Below are positions 35,178 to 48,500 of a DNA stretch of 64,000 bases, piece by piece. The notes under the pieces were generated by a model. That model was not told the origin of the DNA and searched no databases. It saw only the letters and a program-made list of their open reading frames with translations. A program made the translations under genes and the position numbers. Position 1 is the first letter of the stretch. Each line of letters starts with the position of its first letter. This DNA comes from Synchiropus splendidus (Eukaryota > Chordata > Actinopteri > Syngnathiformes > Callionymidae), in assembly GCF_027744825.2 (NCBI RefSeq), contig NC_071334.1, forward strand, positions 31,464,937 to 31,528,936, given 5' to 3'.

Positions 35178-38100
35178 ATGCCAGTCTCCTTCCTGTGGGC
35201 TGTAGATGTGTATGGGCGAGTCTATCACCTGTCCACGGCGGGGCAGCAGTGGGAGCAATGTCACGATACCCACATGGAGTTCAAGCGGGTGACAGCGGCT
35301 CCGCAGTGCTGCTGGGGAATCGCTTGTGACAACAAGATCTACCTCAACGTCCGCGCTTCTGACCTGCCCATCCGCTTCCTGGAGGACACTTATGAGAATC
35401 AAGTTAGTTGCTTCATAATGAGAGCATTCTTTGACAAGGTTGTATGTAAACAATGAAGCCAACTGAAAAAGTATATAATTATAGGTGATTTTACAGATGT
35501 ACTCAAGTCTAAAACAGATAAACGATAACAAAAGATGGTTTTGATGTCTGTAGTTATTACAGAGTTTTAATTCAGGTTTTCTTTTTCACTTCACTTTTCG
35601 GAATAACACCAAGAAAAGCTCCGATTGTACCACATCAGGTGTCTGTGGTGATGTCTACTTTCACTCTAACCACCAACGAGAATCGCGTAGAGCCACTTTG
35701 ACACTCATTCCGGTGCCAAGTGTGACACGTTGTGGCGGTTCATGTGCTGTTTCTTTATGCCCGCAAAACATTGCAAAGACAGAATTCAATCGGAGGTTGT
35801 TTAGCTGTGTTTGTGCATGCAGTGAAATGCCATCTGCGTGTGTGTTTGTCAGAGATGGAACCCTGTGGATGGGTTCTCTACGCGGTTGTTGCCGAGCGAC
35901 CGTTGGCAGTGGAGCGATATCACGGGTCTGCAGCATCAGCCACTGGACAGTTTCCAGCTTCCCTCCACAAGCTGGGAATGGGAGGGAGACTGGTATGTGG
36001 ACAAAAATTTTGAAGGCGAATCCACAGAGCAGGAGGTGAGTTTAGAAACAGATCATGGTAACCTGTGTTCAGGCATCTTAGTTTCTCCTGTGTCAGTGTA
36101 GACACAAAGTGTGATTGGAGTGTTGTTACCTGAGTTGCTATGAAAACTTTGATGGCATCTTCTTTCTATTTATGTCCTGAATATGTCTGCAGTTCATCAA
36201 ATCAGTTCCTGTGTGTTTTCATGTCCTCTTTTGGCATTATGTCTGCAGGGATGGACATATGCCATAGACTTTCCAGCAACTTACTACAAAGACAAGCAGT
36301 GGAAATCCTGTGTTCGGCGCAGACGCTGGCTCAGATACAGGAGATACAGAGCCATGGACAGCTGGGCTGAGGTGAGGCTCTGGCAGTGTGCAGACCACAG
36401 TGTTCTGAAGAAGAGCATACGTTAGTTAGTTTGTTTGTTTTTAAGCAATTAACACAAACAACCATGTTCCTCTGTTGACATCTGCTCTCAGGTAATAAAA
36501 GATGTGAGGAGTTCATGAGTCAAGATCAGAACATTGCAGAGTTTGTTTCATGAGTCAGTCTGCATGCTGAACCCTGTTTTCAAAACCAGTTTAGAAGTTC
36601 ATGCATTTCTAAGCCAGGTGCACCACTGACCTTTCTACAGCGCCGACAGCACCAATGCACCCGGAGTTCATAGACTGGTGCGGCTTATGTATGAACAAGC
36701 TCTATTTTCCTACTTAAATTTAGTGGGTGCTGCTCCAGTGCGCTCTGTTGTCTGGAATTAACGTTACATACTTTGGCTTATTTAAATTTGTCTTTATAAG
36801 CCCTTCTGTCAACTATAATATGATTTTCATGTTCAATGTGTTCTCGGTTGGTTGACTTTCTTCTTCTGACTTTTATGTTTTTTTGTTTTATCACTTGCCA
36901 TCTCAGATAATATTTCATTAAAATTTTTCATCATTGTTTTTTTTTTCTTTTTTTTGGAGTTAACCACAATGTCATTTATTGCTATACTTACAGATCCCCT
37001 CTGTGGAGACAGAACTACCAGACCCGTTCAGTGACCTCAGCTGTGGAGGGTGGGAGATCTCTGAGGAGCCTGCTGGGCAGCTCTCATTGTGGGCTGTGAC
37101 CCTGCAGGGGAAGGTAGAGTTGTTATATAGTAGTATTTCAGTTGAATGTGGTGTACCAGTTCATGATGCACAGTGGAGATGACTTTGCCGGCCCTGATTT
37201 ATTTTTGATTTGTTTTGTATTTACCTTCGTCTTTCGTTAATGTTGCTTAAGGTTTTGCTGACAACCAATGTCAGTCATTTCAATATTAAAGGTCACTTAA
37301 ATCATATTGCTATGATTATGAAATCAAAGCTAACTACTCTATACTCTACTCTGCTACTCTACATGCAAATTCCATTGATCAGATTTTAATGCAAAAAAAT
37401 AAATAGATATTGTAATAATGAAATCCCAGCTTGTTTTGTGAATAATGAGCATTTTTGTGTTGACTATAAGACGTGTTTTATCTTTTGAAGGTAAAAACGG
37501 TAACAAATGCCCAGTTTAAAATATATTTTTAATAGATGTATTACTTTATAAATAGTTATTTATGCATGTGCTATTGATATTTCAAACTTATGGTCAACTG
37601 ATTTGCATGATTTTGATAATACCCACTGACCAAATCATACTGAAACAGCTGACATCGTTCCTCTCAGGCGATCCTCCCCTCCTCCAATCATCTTAGATTT
37701 CTTCATTTGAGCTGCTCTTTCTCTCTGCACACACCACCGCTATCAGTTTCTGTGCCTGTCACGATTACACCATACTGTTTCTTAATGCTGCGACAACTTG
37801 CAGACAGAGCAGAAGTGCTGCCACACACCGTTTAACCCAGAATGTGAAATAAACGTCGAGAAGCATGTTAGTCCAGAATAAAGTGGGCAACATTTTTCAT
37901 GACAATGATTGTTTGGTCCAGGTCTGGTTCAGAGAAGGTATCTGCCACACAGTCCCCCAAGGCAAATCATGGGAGGAGATGGAGGTCCCTCGGGAGGTAG
38001 TCCAGATCAGCTGTGGCTCAAAGGACCTTGTCTGGGCCGTACTTTGGGAAGGCCAGCTCATTGTCAGGAAAGGGATTGGACGTGGCTGCCCTCAGGGTAA

Positions 38101-41100
38101 GTCTCCTCTCTCCATGGACCATCTGTCGTCTTTGTGCCGTGAAGCTTAAATATTTCTGTCATTCAGGCACTTCCTGGGATTTGGTGGATTCCCCAAGTCC
38201 TGATGTAGGAGTCACTCATGTGGCTGTGGGAGTGAATGTGGTTTGGGCAGTAACCAAAGATAACAAGGTAATAAAGTTTGGGCCAGTAGTTAAGAATTCC
38301 CTCCTGATCCTAACTTTATTGTTGTGGCTTTGTAAAACTGAGTGTTGGAAAATGAATGAATGATACGAGATCATCATCATGTATTATTATGAAATATAAT
38401 TTCTCAGAAATGATATCATTTTTACCCCATAAATAATGAAATGATAGTAACGTAGTCATTTCCCAAGGTTTTTTTTCAGTTAATAAAGGTATATGTATGC
38501 AATATAAAGTGTCAAGTGAAACAGTTAATTGTAAAAGATGTTTGCATTGAAACAAAATTCCTGGTGAGTATATGGATATTAGTAGGAGGTTATTCAACTT
38601 TGTTTCAGCTCTCTAACTTAGACATTTCATTTTGTGATAACTTTCATTTAAATGTGTGTAGTTCCACTGCACGATGACATGAACAGGCTGAACATATGAA
38701 CCTTTGATTGGTGGCCAGGTTTGGTTCAGGCGTGGTGTGGACTCTCACAACCCCTGTGGCTCCGGTTGGATCAACATGGTGGGAGAAATGACCATGGTCT
38801 CTGTCGGACTGAACGATCAGGTCAGTGATAAAGCATGACGTAGTAGTGCATAGTTGGCTCCTATTTTCCACATTAATAAGTGTCTGTGTGTGTGTTTGCA
38901 GATCTGGGGAATCAGTAATGAGGACCGAGCCGTCTACTTCAGACAGGGCGTCACCTCCAGTGAACTCAGTGGGAAAACCTGGAGAGCCATTGTTGTTCCC
39001 AGAGACCGGGATCGGGCTCTCTCCAGTGGCAGTGCGAGCAGCCTCCAGAGGTGAACTTTACCAAGTTATTGAAGATATGATGTGCTTTTTTCATGTAGAG
39101 GAAGGAGGACAAAAACATAAAATATCATAGTTGTTATTTAATAAGAGTAATTTTAAGATATTGAAAAAGTACAATATTCAGTGTTTAATTTTTTTTAAAT
39201 GAATTATTTACAGTAATACAGTTGACAGCATTTCATCATCACCATGCTATGATAAATATGCAAGAGCAGAAAAGCAAATGTGATCCTAACAACTATGTTA
39301 TCATCTGTCTCTGTTGCAGTGCTGGATGTTACTTCACTGGTGAAGTCAGGGCTCCGTCTGCGGCAAGTGATGTTGAGTTAGAGCCGGATAAACTTTCCAC
39401 AGACATGACCTCTCCTGCGGCAGCTGGGGATACTGTAACAAATCCACCAAGCCAAACTACTGAGCCCCCTGTGCTTCACATTCCCAAGGTCACCAGCGAC
39501 AGCTTTATCTCTGAGCTGGTGTCTGACCGTGAGGCAGGAAAAATGTCTACGTCAGCGGCCCCTGCCATCCTGGTGGAAGAGACCCCATCTGAAACTGGAC
39601 CTGAGGTCCTGTCGCCTGGCGACCCTCGCTGGAGTAATGTGGATCTAGAGCCCCAAACTAGTGTCATGCAGGACAACGCTGACACCTGCAGCCTGTCCTC
39701 TGTTACTACATTCACTTTGTACATGGAGGACCAGTATGGAGGAGACGATCACCCTCTGTGGGCCTGGGTCAGTGGAGGAGGTTGTTCTGTGGACTGTCAC
39801 TCACACCTCAACTGGTTCAGCAACCCCATGAATACTTCACGTGAGTTAAGAACGTCAAGTATTTGTTCCTTATTTACACATTCGAACAACTGCATACACT
39901 GCCACGTTTCCAAAACGCTACTGATTTTTGAAGCATTTCTCAGTTTTGTCTCAGTCCCTTCACTCCATGAGTTTGTCGATGACGCCGGCTCAGACTGCTG
40001 CATGGAAGAAGGATATCTTTGACCAACTCAATGAGAGAACCAAGAGAGAGATGGACAACTTCAGACATTTTGAACAAGCCATTGAGCAGGTAAACAAAAC
40101 AAATGCACCAATTTATTAGGTTACATTAGTGTTAGACTCATTATGACCTTATATGATGAACCTGTCTTTTGCTTTCTTTTGTTTTTAAACCAGTCCATTT
40201 GTGCATGAATTATTTTGCCGATTCTTATGTCATAGGCTGTTAAATCCCATTAATGTGTTGCTTCTGTTATTTCACCCAATGACAGTCTGTGTGGGTGAAG
40301 AAGGGCGCCATGCAGTGGTGGAGGGACTGGAAGCCTCACAAGTGGGTGGACGTTCAGTTTGCTCTCGAGCAGTTTGCAGGCACTGACGGCAACAAAGATG
40401 GCATCCTCTTTGTGTATTACAACTTCAATGAAGTTAAAAAGGTGAGGTGGGAGGGATGCTTTAAATCTGCAGTCGTGGTTCTGTTTTTTCACCCTCTTTC
40501 TCTGCAGTACCTACACGCCTTCATCAACGAGGTCACCATCCTGGTTCCTGTGCTTAATGACTCCAAACACACCTTTGCTGTTTACACACCGGAGCGAACC
40601 AAGCAGCGATGGCCCATTCGACTGGCAGCAGCCACAGAACAGGAGATGCACGACTGGGTACGTCTGAGCAACATCATTTAGCAAGTTAATGACCTCTTTA
40701 TTTCATTCTTCTTGTCTGGCACCTCCTAGCTGGGCCAGTTAAGCATGTCCTGCTGTGACTCCAGAGGGATCCGGGGTCCCCCATCAAAACAAGCCATCTG
40801 GTCAACCACCTGCAAAGGTGACATTTTTGTCAGCGAGCCCACGCCTGCCCTGGAGGCCATGCCCTACCCCACACCCTGTGATCAGATGTAAGGAGCATAT
40901 CTCTCCACCACACTTCCTCAACAGTCGTCACATTCCTCCTGTGACTCTCTCTGTTTTGGTCAGGTTCTGGAGGCATGTGGGAGGTCACCTACGTGTGATT
41001 GAGTCTAATAGTGTGGGAATAGTTTGGGGTATCGGTTATGACAACACCGCATGGGTCTACACGGGCGGCTACAGGGGAGGCATCTTCCAGGGTCTTTCCA

Positions 41101-44100
41101 GCAGCTCAGATCGTATCTACACCCAGACGGATGTGAAGAGCGTCTACATCTATGAGAACCAGAGGTGGAACCCAGTGAGTGGATACACCAACAGGTAAAG
41201 CAGGAAAGCTAAATCATTTTTAAATTGACTTTTTGTGCAGATATTATATATCAATATATCTCCCTATTATCTATCGTCTTTCTTTTTTTTCATTTCACTT
41301 TCTTAATTGTGTTTCCCAATGTTCTCTCTTCCTCAGAGGTCTACCCACAGACCGCTACATGTGGAGTGATGCGTCTGGTCTACACGAGTCGACAAAAACG
41401 GGCACGAAACCTCCCTCCCCTCATTGGACATGGGTGGGTGCTGACAGTAATAGAGAGCAGTAACTGCTTTCATTGAAGTCGACCGTGTTTTATCTTGTGT
41501 TTTATTGGCATGCAATTCTCATTGAAGTTCTTTGTCAGGTAACTGACTGGTCGGTGGACTATAATGTGTTCGGAGGGACGGACAAAGAAGGGTGGCAGTA
41601 TGCTGCTGACTTCCCAGCGTGAGTAGTTTTCTGCTTAGTTGACCGGATTTTGCTTTTTTCTTTAACAATGACTAACATCTCTTTCACAGGTCCTACCATG
41701 GCCACAAGACCATGAAGGACTTTGTGCGTCGCAGGCGGTGGGCCAGGTACTATTGAACACTGGAGTGTAGAGTGCTTCTGGTTATAGGAACAAATTTCAA
41801 TCTATCAAAGGACAAAAAAACAATTCAAATTTAATTTGTGTGTCTTGTGAAGGAAGTGTAAACTGTCCACCTCAGGACCCTGGCAAGAAATTCCACCCAT
41901 CCCCCTGTGTGACGTGAGCATCCTGCCGTGTGCAGCTCAGAGTAGCGTGGAAGAGGTTCCTGTGTGGGCCATCAGTAAGAAGGGGGAAGTGCTCTGCCGA
42001 CGGGGAGTCACAGCACTCATACCTGCCGTGAGTCACATTACTGGTGCCGAAACAATAACAATAAATTGATCAAACCCACATCCTGTAATGTATCTAGCAG
42101 GTTTGGACATCGTAGTTGGTGCACTGTTACACACAGCAGGGCCAATACTACTACGAATTATTTAATGCTCTAACTGAAATTACAGTTATATGAAATGAAT
42201 TCAAGACACAAATGACCTTGAATATGTTGAAGAATAATTAAACTAAGAATAATTAGAGAATTTACTGATGCACAAGTGAGATGTCACAGAAGAGTGTTTA
42301 AATAAATTCAATGATTTTAAATAAGAATTATACAAGAACTAAATGCAGAGAAGTAGATTGAGTCTCGTTGAAATATTGTCCCAGTGTAATACATTGTAAT
42401 CCAGGAGTAGGGCCGTCAATTACAAATAACTTACGACTTATGAACTGCTCGACTTATGTCCATCTGTACTTATGAGGCTGAACATTTTTTTTTTTTAATT
42501 CAATGTCTGGCACCGCAGCACGTATGAGCCCAGTATCGCGTACGACAGTTACAGCAGCACAGTATCCCAGCATCTCACTCTCACACAGCCATCTACCACT
42601 ACAGTAGCACCTATAACCCTCGCGACGGCTATTTTGAATGGCATTCGACTTACGTCCAATCTGACTTAGGACCAGTTGGTCGCAACCTATCCCAGTAAGT
42701 CAGATGTTACTTGTACTTGCACATTTTTTATCTGTTCCAAATGTGACATAAAGGAAGCTTTTATCAACACCAGCGTGGCCATAAACGTGGTGCTTTCAAC
42801 ATGTTGTTGAGCCTCTTCACAGCCTCTGAGGTTATTCTAAAGAATGTTCTTGACAGTTTCGGTTGTTGAAGTAAACAAATGTTTGCATGAGGCAAGCATA
42901 GTTGGATATGAAGCCATTTCGTAATGTATGAACTGTCAAACCATCATGCTTATTTTGTTGAGGCGTTTTTACTATGCTGCTGTTGAGCACTATGAAAATA
43001 TTGTCCCTTATATTTCTCCTCCAGGGGTCATCGTGGCTTCATGTAGGAACCGACCAGCCCTTCAAATCCATCTCCATTGGAGCAGCTAGTCAGGTGTGGG
43101 CCATCGCTAAAGACGGTTCACCCTTCTACAGGGGTTCCGTGTCTTCAGAGAATCCTGCAGGTCGGTGGTGGAACTCCTCATTTCCTGGTTGATTATCACA
43201 TTATCAATGTGAAGTTGTGACAACCCTTTTCCCTGATGCTATGTTGTCTATCTGTCTCCCTCTGCAGGCGATTGTTGGTACCACATCCCCTCGCCAGCCA
43301 AGCAAAAGCTGAAGCAAGTGTCAATAGGGAGAACATCAGTGTGCGCTGTTGATGAAAACGGTTAGGAGAGTCCTTTGAAACATGTTTTGAATACGTTGCC
43401 ACCCTCGATGTACCTGATGTGTTCTTCTCTGACCAGGTAACTTGTGGTACAGGCTGGGCGTGACCCCCAGCTACCCTCAGGGCTCCTCATGGGAACACAT
43501 CTCGAATAATGTACGCAAAGTCTCCGTCGGGCCTCTGGATCAGGTTGGTAACAAGATTTTACGGCATGATAATTTCTAATAACTCATCTGCTTCTTTTGA
43601 AGTGGTCATGATCATTGTGTGTTCTCAGCACACATGGGCACAGAGTACAGTTTGGCAGGCGTCATTTACACAAGTTCAAAGGGTTTATTCCTGCATGATA
43701 CTGATCATCATTCCACCCAAAAAGACAGGCTGCCGCGCCCTACGTGCAAGGCAAGCTAGGCTTAGCCACAAGAAGGAATTGGGGGTTTAGCTTTGATGCC
43801 GTTGGAACGCAATATTGTTGCAACCCTTGCATGAAGTCATTCATCACACTAAACAATCCGAATGCGACCTTCATCTTTCTTTCTCCTTGAGTCTGAGATC
43901 CCTTCCTGATGTGATCACATTAAGCTTCCATGGAATTTGAGGCTGAACAGACTGTGGTAAAACAGAAAAGCAAATGGAAAAGGGGTTGGTTTATGCTCCC
44001 CTGTGTCAGACATGGACCGAGTGAAGTAGCCAAAACTCAAAGTTGCATTTCAGGGTCCTGCACGCTCCCAAAAATAAGGAACGCAGTGCAGCCAATCACA

Positions 44101-45346
44101 GAACAATAGAAAAACAACGAAGAAAGGGAGAAAGTGTTATTTACTGAATTAGCAACAATAAAAACATCAGTTTTTAATCAAGAGAGGTACATTTTTATCA
44201 AATCTGCAGTCATCCACAGACAGCATTCAATTGTCCGGCCAGAATGCGCAACTTGAGTTCTGCGAGCAATAGACCTCAGTATTTATGATGGTTCTTATGG
44301 ATTTTTTTCTGTTAAAAACATGCAGAGAACCACCTTGTTCATGTCCACCTCCATGATGCGTTATGTGTTATCTGTTTGTTTCGATGTTTCCACTTAGTTT
44401 CAATACGTTTGATCACGTGAGGTTTCTTTAAAAAGAGATTGTTTTTCTGAAGGTGTGGCGGCCCTCATTTAAGCTGTGGCGGTGTGCCGCAATCGTTTAC
44501 ATGCCGCGGAAAACCTCCTTTTCTGAGGGATCAAAATGTGTCTTGATCTATTTCATAGGTTGTCATTTCAGTGTGTGACACAATAGCTTTCAAGATTTAA
44601 ATAGTTCATTTCAAGGCTAATTGACTGGGTTGGGAAACATAAGATCGAAATAATCTCAGTTGTCTCTTGCATTCATTATTGTTGCCAAAAATGAGGTCCA
44701 ATTGTCTGGAGAAACATGGGCGAAGTACGTGAATCCGGCCACCGTGCTCGCTAGACCGAACACGGTGGCCGAGTGTTGACGTCTCACAACAGGCACATCT
44801 GCAGGGAGGGACATCATTAAATACATGTGAAAATGCTGAGAAATTGTATATCCATATGTCCGTGGTCCTCAGAAGAAGAGGAGGGCATCAAATTCACTCA
44901 ATTTACTGACACCGTGGCTCTCGTTTTATGGCTGCAGGTTTGGGTTATCGCAGACAAAGTGCAGGGCAGCCACAGCCTGAGCCGCGGGACTGTGTGCCAC
45001 CGACTGGGGGTGCAGCCCCTGCAGCCCAAAGGAACCTCATGGGACTACGGCATTGGGGTGAGTCACCAATGCTTTGTGTATCTGAAGCACGATTGTACTG
45101 TAATTTCTGTTGTCATGAGATTAGAGCAATAAAAGAATAGAATTTAATTGAGCGAGTGTGAAGGTTTCCTGGGGTTTGATGTTTGTTCAGTTTGCTGTTG
45201 TCTTGTTTCAGGGCGGCTGGGACCACATCACAGTCAGGGGCAACTCCATGGAGCCGCCCCATATCCGCCTGCCAGCTGCAACATCCTCGTTGACCCCACA
45301 AGCTGACCTGATCTCAGAGGTCAACAGCAGTCCTCTCGGACCTTAA
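35178..45346 (+). CDS. tecpr1: TECPR1, tectonin beta-propeller repeat-containing protein 1 (complete)
   Basis: Coding exons: 35178-35402, 35853-36035, 36249-36371, 36994-37113, 37922-38096, 38167-38267, 38719-38820, 38902-39050, 39320-39840, 39944-40089, 40286-40441, 40508-40657, 40730-40887, 40964-41194, 41337-41433, 41539-41618, 41690-41746, 41853-42027, 43025-43160, 43268-43360, 43437-43543, 44938-45057, 45212-45346. Phases close to 1179 residues (human 1165). Order: dysferlin domain (about 73-175; RWNPVDGF, GWTYAIDFPATY), tectonin repeats with VWFRxG blades (about 210-395), variable linker (about 395-530), ATG5-binding region (DDHPLWAWVSGGGC), PH domain (about 616-720), second dysferlin domain (RWNPVSGY, GWQYAADFPASY), then more tectonin repeats. 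Family role: it binds ATG12-ATG5, phosphoinositide and sphingomyelin in autophagosome-lysosome fusion and LC3 lipidation at damaged lysosomes. Confidence 0.97.
36620..36765 (-). mobile_element. Partial second copy of the 14824-15396 repeat family
   Basis: The reverse complement contains CAGAGCGCACTGG, ACTAAATTTAAGTAGGAAAA, CTTGTTCATACATAAGCCGC and GAAAGGTCAGTGGTGCA. These line up with the left third of the element in BAIAP2L1 intron 3. It lies in TECPR1 intron 3 and lacks the right end. Confidence 0.7.
42421..42715. mobile_element. Small MITE with TACAARTAAC termini
   Basis: The left end TACAAATAAC is matched by the reverse complement of the right end, TACAAGTAAC. Both ends carry ACTTAYG/CTGACTTA phrases on opposite strands. 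The 295-bp body in TECPR1 intron 18 has no coding frame. The superfamily is not identified. Confidence 0.55.
44737..44770. repeat. Perfect 10-bp inverted repeat in TECPR1 intron 21
   Basis: GGCCACCGTG and CACGGTGGCC flank 14 bases. It is GC-rich within an AT-rich intron. Confidence 0.85.
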
Positions 45347-46023
45347 GACATTCACTCTTTAAAGCACAGTCGTTTTTTTATGAACCAAAACCCAACTAAT
45401 CATGTAATAGATTTACTTTTTTTATACCATGAAGCACGAGCCAAATTTTAAGGGAATATGGTGATGTGAATAACGTATGCAACAATTGAATCACACTCAT
45501 CGCTCGACGATGAGCAGCACATTTCACTGCTGAAAAGTTTAGAAACAACAGGCTAGTAACGTCTGAAGTGTCAATCGTTGGTGGCAGCTGCTGAAGTTGT
45601 AAATAAATGGAATAAGACAAAATGTTTGTCAGCTCCAAATAGCATAAGTGCAATGAGTAGTGTCTGTAAGGGACGGAAAACAGTGTAAACAAGCTCGTGC
45701 TGAACCTTCCTCTTTCTCATAGCTTGAAATTTGCATCTACTTCCTTCACACGTCCTTGAGTGACTGAGCAGGGACTGAACACTTCTTAAACACTGGAGTA
45801 GAAAGTTGAACAGGTAGTTTCCAACTGTAGCTTCACGGTGTTAGATGTGCTGGTGTCTGTTGATAAACTTTGATGTTAAAAGTGGACCTAAATACAAATG
45901 AAAGCACCAGGGTAGTTTATATATGTGTGTGTGTGTTTCTCAGGCGACTGTGTAAGTATGTGTCTGTTCTGTCTGTCAACATGGTCTGTATGAGAAATGC
46001 ATGATTGAAAGTCAATAAATAAA
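45347..46023 (+). other. TECPR1 3' untranslated region and polyadenylation signals
   Basis: The stop is at 45344-45346. Overlapping AATAAA signals at 46014-46019 and 46018-46023 are the first strong ones downstream. Confidence 0.55.
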
Positions 46024-46027
46024 TATG

Positions 46028-46033
46028 TTTATT
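46028..46033 (-). terminator. Minus-strand polyadenylation signal for BHLHA15
   Basis: TTTATT on the plus strand is AATAAA on the minus strand. It lies about 600 bases after the BHLHA15 stop and abuts the TECPR1 signals. Confidence 0.5.
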
Positions 46034-46630
46034 GTGAGCTTGTATCAGGTGTTTTTCACAAAGGCTCGCCTGCAGTAAGGCACGGTCACAAAAAGGCAAA
46101 TATCATCCACTTTAAACAGCGCTTCTCCCTCCAGCTACAACATGGGTGCTCAACCAGTTTCACAGCAAGTAAATTAGCAAATTTGTGTTTACAAGTGGAA
46201 GGGAGATCATCTTGATGAGAGCATGAGCAAACAGTCTTAGCACTCCTCAGTGTAGTCTTTGCTGATCGTCCTCCTGGATGAGACAGTTATATCTGGAGGC
46301 AACGCTGAGCAGGTTTCTCAACCGAGCACACAAACGAAGATCACGAGATAAAAAAAAAAAAAAACAGAACAATTCCCTTCCCCGCTCGCAACACTCGGAA
46401 ACAGAAAGAGAGAACATCAAAAGAGAAGCCCTTCTTCTACCAAAGCTACTTGTGAAAACATTTGGTTTCTTGTCCATTCGCAGTCTCTCTCTGCTCATCA
46501 CGTGGTCCTCCTCTGTATTCAAGCCCATCTCAACACCTCAGGAAGCACCACTGCTGAGGAACGTTTTAGATTTGGCCCCTGACATTGCCGCTCTTTCCTC
46601 TCACACCAAAGTCCCGACCCAATCACAACG

Positions 46631-47188
46631 TTAGCTGCCCTGGCTGAAGCTGTGCATCTGGGTGAGGTACTGGGTGAGACTCTCTTCGCCTTCCTCTTCC
46701 AAATGTTGCTGGTAGCACTGCAGAAGTTTGGCGGCGCTGGCCTGTGACTGGATCTCCCCTGAGGGGAGGCAGCCCCCCGACATGTCCAGGATGATGGTGG
46801 TCAAGGCTTTGATGTAGTTCTTGGCTAGCGTCAGCGTCTCAATCTTGGACAGCTTCTTGTCAGTTTTCACGTGGGGAATGGCCTCGCGCAACGCTTGGAA
46901 TGCGTTGTTGAGCTTGTGCATGCGCTGGCGCTCGCGCTCGTTGCTCTCCAGGCGCCGCACGCTGCGCTCCTTGGTCGTGGAGCCATGTTGCCTGCGTCGC
47001 CGACCTCCGCCACGCTTGCCCTCCCTTTTCCGCAGCGACCCTCTCCAGGCGTGGTCTATTGACACCGAGGCCTCTGAGCCTTCCTGCTCACTGGAGCCTG
47101 GTTCTGGCTCTGTGTCTGGTTCCAGTTCCACATCTGGATCGGACCAGGTTCTCCTGGATGGTCTCCCAGCCTTTCCTTTGGTCTTCAT
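46631..47188 (-). CDS. bhlha15: BHLHA15 (MIST1), class A basic helix-loop-helix transcription factor
   Basis: A single uninterrupted coding exon of 185 residues from ATG 47188-47186 to TAA 46633-46631. It has the family start MKTK and an acidic then basic N-terminal region ([23 protein letters not shown]). The bHLH domain is at about 78-132, with the basic helix [20 protein letters not shown] and helix two [17 protein letters not shown]. The tail ends [10 protein letters not shown], like the mammalian IHSF ending. E, R and R of the NERERQRM block are the DNA-contacting positions. Family role: it binds E-boxes as a dimer and drives secretory-granule maturation in exocrine and other secretory cells. 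The gene is intronless in its coding part, as in mammals. It faces TECPR1 tail to tail. Confidence 0.96.
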   Translation of the reverse strand: MKTKGKAGRPSRRTWSDPDVELEPDTEPEPGSSEQEGSEASVSIDHAWRGSLRKREGKRGGGRRRRQHGSTTKERSVRRLESNERERQRMHKLNNAFQALREAIPHVKTDKKLSKIETLTLAKNYIKALTTIILDMSGGCLPSGEIQSQASAAKLLQCYQQHLEEEGEESLTQYLTQMHSFSQGS

Positions 47189-48500
47189 GTTGCTGTCCTG
47201 ACACTCTCTGTGTAGCTCAGGGCGTAACTAAAGGGAGAATGGACAAGAATCTCGTGAACATAACTGCATGAGACGAGAAAGGACCAGCAGGACGCATCAA
47301 TAATTTTGTGTTGTGCTCTCCAACATGTCAGTGAGCAGCAAGTCTCTATAACCGGAGCTCTCAGGATGGGTCTCCATATTCATCAATACAGCCTCCATTA
47401 AAATAAAATGGCTGAAGCCCAAGCTGACGTGGCTGATGAAACCACTTGGCAAAGGGAGGACGTTGTGTCCAGGCCTGTACGCAGATCAGGCCAGAGAGGT
47501 CTTCGGTTCAGGTTCTGTCAGGTCTTTAATGTACTCACACACATTACATCAATTGTTTGTGCACGTCAGATAGACACTCTGTGTTAGAACTGTGTAAGTA
47601 AACATGACATGTTTAATCATAGTAGGAAACACTTTAAACTCCGCAGACCAACTTTTAAAACTCACGTTTTGTTGAAAGTTAAGTGCAATTCTTGAACAAG
47701 TTTCCAGGAACATGACATCATTTATTATCAATAGCACGTTATCACCTGCCTGTTTTCAGTCTTTATATTTCATTAGTCACATCTTGGCCACAGAAGACCG
47801 ATTGTCCTTGTGCTGGATGAGAACTTTCCACACCGGACAAGTTTCCCTCCAGCGGTATCTAATCATCCTCTCGGTGTGAAAACGCCATGATGTTGCTGTT
47901 TTAATCTTATCCAGGTTCTCAGATAGTGTTCAAGGCTACAAACACACAGGGGCCACCCAGCAGCCCCACTCTTCTGAATTAAAGGGGATTTAAGCTTACG
48001 CAATTCTAAATACTAAACACACTAAACACATAGTATTATACATAAGATCATCAATCTCGTGTCGTTTTTCAGAACTTCAGAATTGAGCAGAGACTTCTCA
48101 CTGGCTGAAGCACAGGTGAGGCAGACAAACCACGCACCGCTAGGTTCCTACCTTCTCGCTTGGTCTGCCTCTGGTCCCGAGTGTTTACAGCGAGGCCATG
48201 CAGCCAGTCAGGAGCAGCGCGGATGTAGAGCAGAGCGGCGGAGCGTCGCCGTGCTGACACGCGCTCCACAGAGACGGCCGGTCACATGTGATCGACCTGC
48301 TGCTGCTGAGTGATGAACACGTCTCTCTCCGCTCCGCCAATGAACGGTCCCGCCCCTCACCCTCAGCCCGCACTGCAAACACTCTACCGAGTCTACCGGA
48401 AGAACGTTGGTTGGTCTGAATAACTCAGTTGGCCGACGTTAGTGTTACGGAGTTGGATTGACGCTTATCAACGGCTTTATATAAACGACCAAGCGTCAAA
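47189..48500 (-). promoter_or_regulatory. BHLHA15 upstream region, with a GC-rich block at 48110-48420
   Basis: The GC-rich block holds a palindromic E-box CACATGTG (about 48284-48291), CCAAT (about 48337), a GC box CCCGCCCC (about 48349) and, just outside, the palindrome TTTATATAAA (48476-48485) that could act as a TATA box on either strand. A noncoding first exon of BHLHA15 probably starts here. Frames on both strands (48059-48382) look like compositional shadows. Confidence 0.4.

Noticed and set aside
37310..37370. CTACT-rich stretch in TECPR1 intron 4
   Set aside because: Too short and irregular to call a repeat array.
43621..43790. Possible LTR or retroelement scrap in TECPR1 intron 21
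   Set aside because: No terminal repeats, primer site or coding motif could be found.
48059..48382. Open frames on both strands in the GC-rich block upstream of BHLHA15
   Set aside because: High GC removes stops on both strands. There is no family match, and promoter motifs better explain it.
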